From the NCBI GenBank assembly GCA_958296125.1, contig OY282444.1, positions 3,257,623 to 3,321,622 on the forward strand: 64,000 nucleotides of DNA, given 5' to 3'. Shown piece by piece: positions 36,473 to 45,659 of the stretch. The notes beneath the pieces are model-generated. The model searched no databases. It was not told the DNA's origin and saw nothing but the letters and a program-made list of their open reading frames with translations. The number at the start of each line of letters is the position of its first letter. Position 1 is the stretch's first letter. This DNA comes from an uncultured Poribacteria bacterium. GTDB lineage: Bacteria > Poribacteria > WGA-4E > PCPOR2b. The translations under genes and the position numbers were made by a program.

Positions 36473-36528
36473 ACCTTCTGTCGATATAATAACTTGCGGA
36501 AGGAAATTCTCGCTCCCGAAATACCTTG

Positions 36529-37215
36529 CTACCACCTGCGAGTGAAACTCAACCTGCCGGTCAGGCCGGTTTGCCCCTCCTTTTTTTGGGTGTCATACCC
36601 GACAAGTATGCCGAGGGTGTTATTTTCACCGTAGCCGATGTTGATGCGGGGACCGACTACGAAACTGAAAAGTCCCCCACCGTCTCCCAAACCGAGTACG
36701 GCTTCAACTTGTGGCCCGATGGCCAGGGTCTTGTTGAGGGAATAGGTAACATAATTGCGGGTGTAGAGCTCGTTGCTCCTGTCTTCGTCAAATATGGAAT
36801 AGAGGGAACCGATTGTCCACGATTTGAAAAAGAGGTTACCGGCAGGCAGAAAAACAAATAGGTGCGGATAGATTGCGAGGGGACCATCCGGCGTGGCGAA
36901 GTCATATCCAAGACCGAGCATGGGCAGCACTATAAGGCTGAACCTGTCGCCTTTGATAGCGGGGATGGAAATACCGAGGTCAAACTCGCCGATGGTATCG
37001 TCAATGAAAATATTAGACTCAAGCGAGACAGCACCGACGGAATGGGTCGCCCCGATCAGGAAATGCGTACCTAGACTATCGGTATCAACGCGGAACCAGC
37101 CGGGAGTATGGGATTCTTCGGATGCTGCTTCACTTTCATCGCTCTCTGTTGAGACTGATAGACTCGCAATACCCACGATACAAACAATTATCACAATGCA
37201 GGTGAATCTATACAT
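36529..37215 (-). CDS. Predicted small outer-membrane beta-barrel protein
   Basis: I do not recognise a named family. The 228-residue product has a clear signal peptide (1-23), a Glu/Ser-rich linker, and then alternating hydrophobic/polar strands (SLESNIFIDDTIGEFDLGI, FSLIVLPMLGLGYDFAT, FSFVVGPRINIGYG, TLGILVGYD) ending in FTRRW, a C-terminal aromatic as in outer-membrane barrels. With 8 or 10 strands it would be a small porin-like or OmpA-barrel-type protein. It starts after AAAGGA. It is divergent from the zinc locus, and a shared regulatory region (37216-37434) is possible. Confidence 0.62.
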   Translation of the reverse strand: MYRFTCIVIIVCIVGIASLSVSTESDESEAASEESHTPGWFRVDTDSLGTHFLIGATHSVGAVSLESNIFIDDTIGEFDLGISIPAIKGDRFSLIVLPMLGLGYDFATPDGPLAIYPHLFVFLPAGNLFFKSWTIGSLYSIFDEDRSNELYTRNYVTYSLNKTLAIGPQVEAVLGLGDGGGLFSFVVGPRINIGYGENNTLGILVGYDTQKKEGQTGLTGRLSFTRRW

Positions 37216-37355
37216 TTTGTTTTATGTCCTTTCTTTTGACAGATTGCAATTGCGCCTTTAGAACCTCAATAATGTAGATGGGGCAGCTTCGCCCCGCTCC
37301 TCAATTATAACCTTCGCAAATTATAACCTTCGCAGCCGATTTGTGAAATAAAAAG

Positions 37356-37385
37356 TTGTCAAAGTCAATCTGCTTGTGCTATAAT
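37356..37385 (+). promoter_or_regulatory. Sigma-70-like promoter of the zinc locus
   Basis: TTGTCA (37356-37361), 18 bp, TATAAT (37380-37385). TSS expected near 37392, about 43 nt before the TTG start at 37435. A clear promoter here supports the small gene that follows. Confidence 0.6.
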
Positions 37386-37434
37386 TTTTCTGTTCAGTTT
37401 CCAAATATCCTACTCTTGAAAGAGGTAAAGGTTC

Positions 37435-37737
37435 TTGCAGATCAATCGAATCCACATCAATCCAACCGGCTGGGTAATTGCGATTGGGATTTTTTATTCT
37501 CTGATGGCAATTAGCCTTGTTGGAGTCGCACATGAACACGACCATACTATCCTCGGTTCGACAAATTGTTCTGCTTGCTTCTTCAGTGCCAGCCACGTCG
37601 GTATTGAGCTTGATGTTCTTGACATCACCAATCATGATACCTGCATCTCAATTCACTCCCCTTTCGGCTTTACTTTCATTTCCACGATACTTGACAACAG
37701 TATCCAAAGTCGTGCCCCACCAGTGTTCTCCGTTTAA
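37435..37737 (+). CDS. Small His/Cys membrane protein, DUF2946-like
   Basis: The 100-residue protein starts at TTG behind AGAGGTAAAGG. One N-terminal transmembrane helix (about 11-31) is followed by HEHDH and a C-x-x-C pair (NCSACFF), then a Cys/His segment (ITNHDTCISIH) and a C-terminal SRAPP. That combination of N-terminal helix, His/Cys sites and RAPP end recalls the small DUF2946-type proteins found next to metal-uptake genes. A role in periplasmic metal sensing or delivery is inference. It lies at the head of the ZnuD-like locus, and the promoter at 37356 argues that it is expressed. Confidence 0.58.
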   Translation: MQINRIHINPTGWVIAIGIFYSLMAISLVGVAHEHDHTILGSTNCSACFFSASHVGIELDVLDITNHDTCISIHSPFGFTFISTILDNSIQSRAPPVFSV

Positions 37738-37801
37738 TCTCCTCGTTTAACCCATATCTCTATTTTTTTATCTAATCAATTTCTGCCTTTTCCCGGCTGA
37801 T

Positions 37802-37829
37802 TTGACTTTGGTGATAGTCTGCCTATATT
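37802..37829 (+). promoter_or_regulatory. Sigma-70-like promoter of the His-rich lipoprotein gene
   Basis: TTGACT (37802-37807), 16 bp, TATATT (37824-37829), about 50 bp before ATG 37888. No convincing Zur-type inverted repeat was seen between 37740 and 37887. Confidence 0.5.
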
Positions 37830-37887
37830 TACTATTTCATCAGTCGTGATGCTGGTAAAAACGATCTATCTATATTTGGAGGACATT

Positions 37888-38481
37888 ATGTTTACGCATT
37901 TTTTTAGATTCACACTATTGCTATTCGCATTTGTTGTATTGTTCGCCGCTTGTGGCGCAGATGATAATCCCGTTGCTGACACAGACAATGCTCGTGCCGA
38001 TGCTCATGCCGATGCCGATGGCTTTATCCTCAAGGTTGACGGAAATGAGATTTACCGTCAATTTCAGGGTACGCATGAGGGGAGTATCACCCTTAAAGTT
38101 GGAGAGGAACTGGATGTTCTCGCCATATTCCTTGACCACGATGAAGAGGAATTTTACCCTGAAAGCCCCGAAGAAGAAGAAGAGGGAGATCATGACCATG
38201 ATGAGGAAGAGGTATATGCCTTAGCTCTCAGTGAATTTGATTCGTCAATCATTGAAATCCACCTTCATGAAAGCGCGGGAGATGACCATGAAGATGACCA
38301 TGAAGATGACCATGAAGGAGATGAGCATGAAGATGAGCATGAAGATGAGCTCGCCGAAAAATTCACCTTTGAGGTGAAAGGACTTAAAAGTGGAGAAACG
38401 GAGTTCAAACTCCAGCTATTGCACGGCGACCATGCTGATTTCACGGCGGCACTCTCAATTCCCGTAACGGTTACACCGTAA
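37888..38481 (+). CDS. His/Asp/Glu-rich lipoprotein, predicted metal binding
   Basis: The 197-residue protein has a type II signal with lipobox FAAC (Cys22). Two segments are extremely rich in metal-binding side chains: HDHDEEEV near 109 and a HEDD/HEDE-type repeat block around 132-152, plus HGDH further on. The rest looks like an Ig-like or immunoglobulin-fold beta domain (YRQFQGTHEGSITLKVGEEL, FTFEVKGLKSGETEFKLQL). It should bind Zn or a similar divalent ion at the outer-membrane periplasmic or outer face. It lies between the DUF2946-like gene and the ZnuD-like receptor. ATG follows TTGGAGG; an upstream ATG at 37846 is not favoured. Confidence 0.78.
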   Translation: MFTHFFRFTLLLFAFVVLFAACGADDNPVADTDNARADAHADADGFILKVDGNEIYRQFQGTHEGSITLKVGEELDVLAIFLDHDEEEFYPESPEEEEEGDHDHDEEEVYALALSEFDSSIIEIHLHESAGDDHEDDHEDDHEGDEHEDEHEDELAEKFTFEVKGLKSGETEFKLQLLHGDHADFTAALSIPVTVTP

Positions 38482-38703
38482 GGGGGTGTTTGCTGGGGAG
38501 AAGGTTCATTGGTTTCAGTGTTGGGATTCACTCGCTTGGAACAATTTCAAGCCGAATCGAACATTGACATCTCAGTGTAATGTTTGGTTGTTTTCTTTCG
38601 TACCGTTCAACCCAACCGACACCACTGGAGATTGGGTCAGGCTAGGAAGCCTGGCCTACCAACTGAGCCGATATTGACGCAACTCCAAGATCCGAGGCTT
38701 CCG

Positions 38704-40914
38704 ATGAAACACTTAATCTTTTGTCTATTCATCTTCTGCCTTGTCCATACTGTAGAAGGGACATCCTTTGCCCGCAACATCTCTATCTCAGGCAAGGTGA
38801 TTGATGCTGAGGTGGGAACTCCCCTGGTGGATGTCCATGTATCCCTGTTACGCAAAGCAGAAGGCGGATCTGTGTTCCGAACCGATAGGACTGGACAGTT
38901 TCGGTTTGATAAAATTGCGTTGGGGACGTATACACTTCGCTTCGATCGCGTTGGCTATGAAACATTAGATCAAGAAATCGTTGTCAAAGCAGACTCGATA
39001 GCGATGACAGTCAAGTTGAAACGCAGTCCGCTTCAACTCGGAGAGATTGTTGTTACACCGGGTGATGAGGAGCACGCTCATTTTGAGCAAACAACCGACC
39101 TCAACCTTGCCGCACAGCAGCTGGATCAGAAAATGGGAGCGACCATAGCCGAAACGCTAAGCGGAGAGCTAGGGATCGCTCAACGGACGATGGGGCGAGC
39201 GGCTGCGCGTCCGGTCATCCGGGGCATGGGTGGTGACCGTCTGCTTATCCTTGAAGATGGCGGGCGCACCGGTGATAAATCAGCGTCCGCAGCAGACCAT
39301 GCGGTTACAATTGACCCAACCACCGCGACAAATATCGAGATTACGCGCGGACCGGCATCGCTAATTTACGGCTCAGGCACCCTCGGCGGTGTTGTCAATG
39401 TCAAGCGCGAGACCATCCCGCAAACTCTTCCCAACCGTCCAACGATGAATCTCACATTTCAGGGTGAGTCGGTCAACTCAGGACTGACCGGGACAACAGG
39501 GTTGACGATTCCGATCGGCGACCTTGCGTGGCGACTGGAGTTGAACCGCCGTCACACCAACGATACACATACCCCCATCGGTATTTTAGAAAACACGTCG
39601 CTATCACAAACGAATTTTGCGACCGGTATCTCAATGGTCAAAGATTGGGGGCACATTGGGATTTCGGGCGGTAATTACCGTTCAGATTATGGGATTCCCG
39701 GTTCTCCGGAAGGACACCTCCAAGGTGTCACTATCGACCTCGACCGCCAGCGGTATGAAGGGAACCTTGAGTATGGGTTTCAGCAGTCGTTTCTTGAGAA
39801 GCTGAAACTACACTTGACCTATACGCGCTATCAGCATCAGGAGATTGAATCGAACAACACACTCGGTGTTGAGTTTGGTTTATTGACATACAATGCGTCC
39901 GCGTTGGCTTATTTGCATGGCGATGCAGTTATGGGAGTGTGGGGCGAGTATCGTGACCATGCGACGGGCGGATTTTACTGGACACCGCACACGCGGGAGA
40001 TGTCTTTAGCGGGTTTCTATTTCAAACAGAAGCACCTCAACGACGAATTAACGCTACAAGGTGCAATTCGCTACGACATCAGACGGGTTGAGCCGTTTGT
40101 GGAAGGTGCTGTTACCCGCGCAGGAGCGGTGGAACGGCGGGATTTCGGCGGGGTGTCGAGCGCAGTTTCGGGTATCTATCACTGGAACGACAATTTGGGG
40201 ACCGGTGCCACCTTGATGAAGACGTTTCGCACCCCGGGAATCGAGGAGCTCTTTTCAGATGGGCCGCATCTCGCAGCCTACTCCTACGAAATTGGTAACG
40301 CCGAACTCGGTTCGGAGGATGGCTTTGGGACAGAGGCATTTCTGCGCTATTCAGCCAAGCGGGTAAAACTCAATCTCACCGTTTTTCGCAACCGGATTTA
40401 CAGTTACCTGATTCCGACCAACACAGGCGAAAAGGAGTGGGGGAGTGGGGCAGCGGGGTGGCTGTGGATATATCAATATCGAGGACAGGACACCATCCTT
40501 GACGGTGCTGAATTTAGCGTTGATGCCGAAATTGTCCCACGATTTCAGGCACAAGTGCAGATGAGTTATGTCAGAGGAACTTTAGCAGACAGTAGATCAC
40601 CACTTGAACGTATCCCACCGCTCAATGGAAAAGTGGCACTGCGATACGTTACGCAGCCGTTAAACCTGCATTTCACGGCGCGATTTTCAGATGGTCAACA
40701 TCGACTCGGCGAATTTGAAGAGGCGACCGACGGGTATATCGTCTATGATGCAGGTATCCAGCTGGCGTTCCCCCTATGGCAACTTCAGCATCAGTCAGTT
40801 GTCGTGGTCGAGAATATCTTTGATACTGAATATCGTCAGCACCTTTCGAGAATCAAATCGGTGATGCCGGAGCCGGGACGGAACGTAAAACTTTTGTATC
40901 GACTGAATTTTTAG
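38704..40914 (+). CDS. ZnuD-like TonB-dependent receptor, probable zinc importer
   Basis: The 736-residue protein has a signal peptide (1-18) and an N-terminal carboxypeptidase-regulatory-like domain (about 25-105, ISGKVIDAEVGTPLVDVHV). A TonB-box-like GEIVVTPGDEEHAHFEQ and a plug (about 130-235) follow; the plug has PVIRGMGGDRLLILEDG, SASAADHAVTIDP and ITRGPASLIYGSGTLGGVV, the exact block order of the ZnuD zinc receptor family. The barrel runs to the terminal LLYRLNF. The long His-rich loops of Neisseria ZnuD are not evident, but the preceding lipoprotein is His-rich. Start chosen at 38704 after GAGG; the frame is open 40 codons further but without a signal sequence. Confidence 0.88.
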   Translation: MKHLIFCLFIFCLVHTVEGTSFARNISISGKVIDAEVGTPLVDVHVSLLRKAEGGSVFRTDRTGQFRFDKIALGTYTLRFDRVGYETLDQEIVVKADSIAMTVKLKRSPLQLGEIVVTPGDEEHAHFEQTTDLNLAAQQLDQKMGATIAETLSGELGIAQRTMGRAAARPVIRGMGGDRLLILEDGGRTGDKSASAADHAVTIDPTTATNIEITRGPASLIYGSGTLGGVVNVKRETIPQTLPNRPTMNLTFQGESVNSGLTGTTGLTIPIGDLAWRLELNRRHTNDTHTPIGILENTSLSQTNFATGISMVKDWGHIGISGGNYRSDYGIPGSPEGHLQGVTIDLDRQRYEGNLEYGFQQSFLEKLKLHLTYTRYQHQEIESNNTLGVEFGLLTYNASALAYLHGDAVMGVWGEYRDHATGGFYWTPHTREMSLAGFYFKQKHLNDELTLQGAIRYDIRRVEPFVEGAVTRAGAVERRDFGGVSSAVSGIYHWNDNLGTGATLMKTFRTPGIEELFSDGPHLAAYSYEIGNAELGSEDGFGTEAFLRYSAKRVKLNLTVFRNRIYSYLIPTNTGEKEWGSGAAGWLWIYQYRGQDTILDGAEFSVDAEIVPRFQAQVQMSYVRGTLADSRSPLERIPPLNGKVALRYVTQPLNLHFTARFSDGQHRLGEFEEATDGYIVYDAGIQLAFPLWQLQHQSVVVVENIFDTEYRQHLSRIKSVMPEPGRNVKLLYRLNF

Positions 40915-41022
40915 CAAGTAATCTGCGTCGTTGAATTCCATTACAATCTTTGACATGATGCTCAGGATAGCTGGGAGCAACGGAATCTGAGAAAAACCGA
41001 TAGCAGTCACATTTTGGCGAAA

Positions 41023-41051
41023 TTGACGAAGGGTTGGATGTGTGGTATAAT
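41023..41051 (+). promoter_or_regulatory. Sigma-70-like promoter of the PQQ-like propeller gene
   Basis: TTGACG (41023-41028), 17 bp, TATAAT (41046-41051), ahead of ATG 41141 with a leader of about 83 nt. Confidence 0.65.
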
Positions 41052-41140
41052 GGATATAGCTTTGCACGAGAACAGAACAATGCAGTGGGCCCTAGCCTCA
41101 TTTCGGAGGCGAGAACAATCATCAAAACGGAGGATGCAAA

Positions 41141-42535
41141 ATGAAGAAGCAGCAAGTCTTTTTTGTCGCCCTATTCCTGATTGGATTGATAATCATTGGA
41201 GTCGCATGGACGCAGCCACCACCACGAGCCATCGGGGAAAATTGGCATCAATGGCGTGGACCCTACCAAAGCGGCGTTAGCAACGCGGAAAACCTCCCCA
41301 CCACATGGAGTGGAACGGAAAACATCGTCTGGAAGACACCGCTGCCCGCATGGAGCGGCGGTACACCTATCGTCTGGGGTGATAAAATCTTTCTTACCTC
41401 GCCAACGAAAGGCATAAGTGAATCCGCAACGCCGCCCCCGGAACCACGGCGCGAGCAAAGGGGACGGCGGGGGCGCCGGGGTGGAAGGGGCCGCTCCCCC
41501 GGCGGCGACGAACTGCTGCTGGTCTGTATCTCTAGGACGGATGGCAACCTCCTCTGGCAGCGCGAACTTGACACAGGGAATCAACTGCACCGCAAGGGAA
41601 ATGATTCATCTCCCTCGCCGGTGACCAACGGGGAGCATGTCTGGGTCGTCACCGGCACGGGTGCTGTGGCTGCCTTCGATATGGAAGGAAAAGAGATCTG
41701 GAAGCGAAACCTTCAGGATGATTACGGCAGATTTGGTCTCAACTGGGGGTATGCCTCTTCCCCATTGCTTCATAATGGGACACTCATTATTGAAGTACTT
41801 CATGGGTTCAGGACGGATGACCCTTCCTATATTGTCGCCTTCAACGCCGCCACCGGCGAAAAAGTATGGCGACAGGAACGACCGACCGACGCTTTTGCCG
41901 AGTCTCCCGATGCCTATACAACGCCTGCGCTGCTCGAACATAACGGGGTCACTCAGATCGTGATCTCAGGTGGGGATTATGTCACCGGACATCATCCGGA
42001 TACCGGAAAAGAGATCTGGCGCTCTGGGGGGTTGAATCCGTATCAGGAAGGAAACTATCGGGTCGTCGGATCGCCATTCGCCGTGGAGGGAATCATTTAC
42101 GCGCCGACCCGTAAACGACCGCTGTTAGCCCTGCGTGCAGGCGGCACCGGAGATATAACGGATAGCCATCTGCTTTGGAAATGGGACGGTCCCGGCGCGC
42201 CGGATGTCCCGACACCTGCCTGTGATGGCACCTATTTCTACATGGTGGACGACAGGGGACTGGCGACCTGCCTCGATGCTAAGACGGGAGAGGTGGTTTG
42301 GGGGCCAGAGCGCACTGCACAGGGAACTGTAAGTGCCTCGCCGATCCTTGCGGATGGCAAACTCTACATCACCAACGAGTATGCCGTGACGACGGTTATC
42401 GCTGCCGGTCCGGCGTTCAAGATCCTGGCGACCAATGAATTGGATGGGAGTTACACTTTGTCATCCCCTGCTGCTTCTGGCTCCCAACTCTTCATACGGA
42501 CCGGGACACATCTATACTGTATCGGGGCGGAATAG
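41141..42535 (+). CDS. PQQ-binding-like beta-propeller protein (BamB/PQQ_2 type), membrane anchored
   Basis: The 464-residue protein begins with a single transmembrane anchor (about 6-23). The mature part opens with NWHQWRGPYQSGVS, typical of this propeller family in Planctomycetes and Poribacteria. It carries repeated blade motifs W-x-x-P and DG...W (GNLLWQRELDTG, GKEIWKRNLQD, GEKVWRQERP, GKEIWRSGGL, GEVVWGPERT). A Pro/Arg/Gly-rich low-complexity insert spans about 98-124. No quinoprotein dehydrogenase active-site motif is evident, so it may be structural or a scaffold. It is exported to the periplasm or membrane. ATG follows CGGAGG. Confidence 0.84.
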   Translation: MKKQQVFFVALFLIGLIIIGVAWTQPPPRAIGENWHQWRGPYQSGVSNAENLPTTWSGTENIVWKTPLPAWSGGTPIVWGDKIFLTSPTKGISESATPPPEPRREQRGRRGRRGGRGRSPGGDELLLVCISRTDGNLLWQRELDTGNQLHRKGNDSSPSPVTNGEHVWVVTGTGAVAAFDMEGKEIWKRNLQDDYGRFGLNWGYASSPLLHNGTLIIEVLHGFRTDDPSYIVAFNAATGEKVWRQERPTDAFAESPDAYTTPALLEHNGVTQIVISGGDYVTGHHPDTGKEIWRSGGLNPYQEGNYRVVGSPFAVEGIIYAPTRKRPLLALRAGGTGDITDSHLLWKWDGPGAPDVPTPACDGTYFYMVDDRGLATCLDAKTGEVVWGPERTAQGTVSASPILADGKLYITNEYAVTTVIAAGPAFKILATNELDGSYTLSSPAASGSQLFIRTGTHLYCIGAE

Positions 42536-42625
42536 TTCTGCCAGCTGCAGCGTCAGACTGGATGAAAGCAAATATGCGGTCGTCCACGCAGAAGGGGTTG
42601 GTTCTGCTGCGATTCTCAAATCGCA

Positions 42626-43495
42626 CTAGGGATAAATTAGATACCCCTTCCGCTCTGTCGGGGTGCGATAGAGGCATCCTCCCGCAGTCACATAGAGCGT
42701 TTGCAGATCTGCGTCTCCAAAGGTACAGTTTGTCGGGCGGTCTGTCGGAAGCGGATGCGTTTCCAGCACACGACCGTTCGGCGCGAAGACATAGATCATG
42801 GGACCCGGTCCGCTCTGCTCCCAACCCGCTGTCGCAACGATATTCCCCTCCGTATCCAAACACATCCCATCAATGCCGCGATGTGGAAAGAAGTTGTGCA
42901 GCACCTCATATTCACCCACTATTCCATCGTCCTTGATTGGATACCCGCGTAACTCCCGCTTCTTGTCGTCGCCGTAGTGGCTTTGGGCGACGTAGAGCCA
43001 CTTTCCATCCGGAGAAATCAAGAGTCCATTCGGCTTCGTTGTGTCATACGTGACTCGACTCATCTCCCACGTTCCATCCGGCTGCGGGTCTAGCCGGAAC
43101 ACAGATTCGTGCCCAAGTTCCATATCATCAAATTTCTCGCCGTAACGCGGGTCGGTAAACCAGATCCTGCCCTGTGCATCGAAAGCGAGGTCATTCGGAC
43201 TGTTGAGGCATTTCCCTTCAAAACGCTCCACGAGCACATCAGTTGTGCCATCTGCGTTGTAGCGCACTATCCGTCGTCCTCCGCCTTCGCAGGCGTACAG
43301 GTGTCCCCCCTTATCGAACATTAAACCGTTTGCTTCATTGGTCCCTATGCGAAACTCTGTGCATTTGCCACTACTCGGGTCATAACGCATGATACGGTTG
43401 TTCGGAATGTCGGTAAATAGCACTGCTTCCCCATCCCACGCGGGGCCTTCCGTAAAATCAAATGGTCCCGCGACCAATTCAAAATCCCAACTCAT
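42626..43495 (-). CDS. SMP-30/gluconolactonase/LRE family lactonase
   Basis: The 289-residue six-bladed propeller carries the SMP-30/gluconolactonase marks: FTEGPAWDGEAVLFTDIPNN (metal Glu near 15), NEANGLMFDKGGHLYACEGG, CLNSPNDLAFDAQGRIWFTD with the Asn-Asp pair, TKPNGLLISPDGKWLYVA with Asn, and a final DADLQTLYVTAGGCLY with Asp. It probably hydrolyses a sugar lactone, which fits the lactonase-like and dehydratase genes elsewhere in this window. Start at 43495 follows TAGGAGGC; the longer frame to 43552 lies inside the promoter region. Confidence 0.9.
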   Translation of the reverse strand: MSWDFELVAGPFDFTEGPAWDGEAVLFTDIPNNRIMRYDPSSGKCTEFRIGTNEANGLMFDKGGHLYACEGGGRRIVRYNADGTTDVLVERFEGKCLNSPNDLAFDAQGRIWFTDPRYGEKFDDMELGHESVFRLDPQPDGTWEMSRVTYDTTKPNGLLISPDGKWLYVAQSHYGDDKKRELRGYPIKDDGIVGEYEVLHNFFPHRGIDGMCLDTEGNIVATAGWEQSGPGPMIYVFAPNGRVLETHPLPTDRPTNCTFGDADLQTLYVTAGGCLYRTPTERKGYLIYP

Positions 43496-43534
43496 ATTTT
43501 GCCTCCTAAAAAAATAATGTGGCGTACAATGCCT

Positions 43535-43564
43535 TTTATAACACGGATTCACGGTCTAAGTCAA
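43535..43564 (-). promoter_or_regulatory. Sigma-70-like promoter of the SMP-30 family gene
   Basis: Minus-strand TTGACT (43564-43559), 18 bp, TATAAA (43540-43535), with a leader of about 35 nt to ATG 43495. Confidence 0.55.
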
Positions 43565-43587
43565 GTGGAGAATTCGCCTCTTTTTTG

Positions 43588-43616
43588 TTGGCAAGTTCAC
43601 GAATTTCGGTTATAAT
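43588..43616 (+). promoter_or_regulatory. Sigma-70-like promoter of the lipoate-ligase gene
   Basis: TTGGCA (43588-43593), 17 bp, TATAAT (43611-43616), about 100 bp ahead of the TTG start at 43717. It is back to back with the minus-strand promoter at 43535-43564. Confidence 0.6.
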
Positions 43617-43716
43617 AATTTAGAGGTCATTGGGCTAGACAACCCCCTCCAGTGGAAAATCATGCCAAATGGCGTGGTAAAATGAGCTAGCCGGAAAGGG
43701 CAGGTAGGGTATATCA

Positions 43717-44508
43717 TTGACTTGGAGGCTTATCAACACCGAGCAAAATAACGCCGCTATGAACATGGCAATTGATGAGGCGATGCTTTTGACGCAGAAA
43801 GGGAGTGCCCAACCGACGCTGCGGTTTTACGATTGGCTGCAACCGGCATTCAGCTTCGGCTATTTCCAACGGATTGCAGAGGAAGTAGATGTCTCAGCGT
43901 GTGATGCTCATGGCATTGAACTTGTTCGACGAATCACCGGTGGCGGTACAGTGGTACACGGTTGGGATGTCACCTATACCATTATCGTCCCGCACGGTTC
44001 CGGCACGCTGCCGACGGATATTTCAGCGGCATACTGCGCCATTAGCGACTGCCTAATCGACGGATTGCAGCAGTTGGACATTGATGTCGCACACCAGATT
44101 GAAAAGCCGATAGTGGAGAACCCTCCCAACATTTGCCTCACGAATCCAGCCCAGTACGACACCCTGCTCAACGGGAAAAAGATTGCGGGGGTCTCCCAGC
44201 GCCGCAATCAAACAGGCGTGATGTACCAAGGTTACATCGCTCTTGACCTCCCCGCTCCAGATGTCTTAGCCCTCGCCTCAAGACAGATCAGCTTTAATCA
44301 AGTAGCGGCAGGGAAATCCACCGCAATCAACCAGTGCCGATCTGCCCTGATTTATCGGAAACAGCTTGAAGATGCGGTCACTGTTGGATTTGAGGAAACG
44401 CTCGGTGTCCAATTAGTTGAAACCGAACTGTCCCCTGAAGAAATAGAAACCGCTGAATCTCTCGCACAGACAAAGTACGGGACCGCCGAATGGAATTTCC
44501 GTCGATAA
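43717..44508 (+). CDS. Lipoate-protein ligase A family protein
   Basis: The 263-residue protein starts at TTG (MTWRLINTEQNNAAMNMAID, the usual LplA/LipM N terminus) after AGGTAGGG. It carries RRITGGGTVVHGWDVTYTI (about 71-89), the lipoyl-AMP binding RRxxGGGTVxH motif, and NGKKIAGVSQRR (about 151-162) with the catalytic Lys. It would attach lipoate or octanoate to 2-oxoacid dehydrogenase or GcvH lysines in the cytoplasm. The family also includes LipM-type octanoyltransferases and biotin-ligase-like members, so exact activity is open. Its 3' end overlaps the next gene by 19 bp. Confidence 0.86.
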   Translation: MTWRLINTEQNNAAMNMAIDEAMLLTQKGSAQPTLRFYDWLQPAFSFGYFQRIAEEVDVSACDAHGIELVRRITGGGTVVHGWDVTYTIIVPHGSGTLPTDISAAYCAISDCLIDGLQQLDIDVAHQIEKPIVENPPNICLTNPAQYDTLLNGKKIAGVSQRRNQTGVMYQGYIALDLPAPDVLALASRQISFNQVAAGKSTAINQCRSALIYRKQLEDAVTVGFEETLGVQLVETELSPEEIETAESLAQTKYGTAEWNFRR

Positions 44509-45611
44509 ACCAAAGTGGTGCACGTTCAAACGCCCTCCGAGATAGGACTGATGTTCTCATTCCACCGAGCGCGTTTGTTATGGGCACCGACATCGAATCG
44601 TTCTACGGCACGATTTTGGCACAATCTAGGTATGCTAAACTGGATGAGGGGCCGATACATGTCCAATTTCTTGAGCCTTACCGCATCGCCCGCTATCCGG
44701 TCACAAACGCAGAATATGAAGTTTTTGTGAATGCGACAGGGCACCAATCACCACCCCATTGGCAAAGTGGGAAAGTTTCCGCGGACGAAGCGACCTTGCC
44801 CGTTGTCCACATCAGTTGGCATGATGCAAATGTTTATGCTCAATGGGCGCAGCGGCGACTCCCCACCGAAGCAGAATGGGAGAAGGCGGCAAGGGGTGCC
44901 GATGGGCGTATTTACCCCTGGGGAAATGAATTTGAACCGTCCGCGGATCAGACAGACACTGAAGGGCGAGCGACCCTTCTCACAGAGCAACTCACACCGG
45001 TAGGCAATCGGCCCGCCGCTGTAAGTCCCTATGGCGTGCACGAGGTCGCCGGAAATGTGTGGGAGTGGACGGCCGACTGGTATCAACCTTATGAGGGAAA
45101 CACCCATGGAGATGGAGACTACGGGAACAAACATAAGGTCTTGCGAGGGGGTTCATGGTTGGAGGTTCGGGACGAGACCGCAAATCGATATTTCCGATGT
45201 GCCAACCGTTTGCACGCCCCACCCAACTATACCGCAAGCAATATCGGTTTTCGGTGTGTCCGAGATGTCGCACCGGTTCCTTTGAATTCTAATGCAAACG
45301 AGGAAGAGAGGCCGGTCTATCCAACGCAAATATCCGCTGAACTGTTGAATAAATATGTCAGACAGCAGAGATTAAAGAATTTACAAACGATTTACAAACG
45401 GGCCCGAGAACGCTGCTTAAGTGATTTCGGCATTGCAGCACTGGCAATCGGTGCAGGTTACTATGGAATGATGATACCGACATACGCGATAGGCGGATTT
45501 ACATTGGGAATGGTCGGTCTCGGTTTTTTGTGCAGTGCGGGCGTGAATTTCTGGCGACAGTGGAAGGCGAAAAGTCACCTAAACTCAAACAAGATGAAAG
45601 GCCTATCCTGA
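44490..45611 (+). CDS. FGE-sulfatase-fold (SUMF1-type) protein with C-terminal membrane segment
   Basis: The 373-residue protein carries the FGE-sulfatase domain (about 25-265): YPVTNAEYEVFVNATGH, RLPTEAEWEKAARGADG, YGVHEVAGNVWEWTADWY, LRGGSW and ASNIGFRCVRD. The two catalytic cysteines of a true formylglycine-generating enzyme are not in place: after LRGGSW comes LEVRDETANRYFRC rather than a CxxxxC pair. It is therefore more likely a binding or non-FGE member. A basic linker (about 285-310) leads to one or two transmembrane helices (about 312-345). The start ATG lies within the lplA-like gene, so the two are translationally coupled. Function not known. Confidence 0.8.
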   Translation: MEFPSINQSGARSNALRDRTDVLIPPSAFVMGTDIESFYGTILAQSRYAKLDEGPIHVQFLEPYRIARYPVTNAEYEVFVNATGHQSPPHWQSGKVSADEATLPVVHISWHDANVYAQWAQRRLPTEAEWEKAARGADGRIYPWGNEFEPSADQTDTEGRATLLTEQLTPVGNRPAAVSPYGVHEVAGNVWEWTADWYQPYEGNTHGDGDYGNKHKVLRGGSWLEVRDETANRYFRCANRLHAPPNYTASNIGFRCVRDVAPVPLNSNANEEERPVYPTQISAELLNKYVRQQRLKNLQTIYKRARERCLSDFGIAALAIGAGYYGMMIPTYAIGGFTLGMVGLGFLCSAGVNFWRQWKAKSHLNSNKMKGLS

Positions 45612-45659
45612 CAATCCTTTAAAGCTGCTCAGGATGTTGGCGGGAACTTTTGGACTGAG

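Noticed and set aside
37740-37887. Zur-type operator before the His-rich lipoprotein
   Set aside because: No convincing inverted repeat of the expected form was found.
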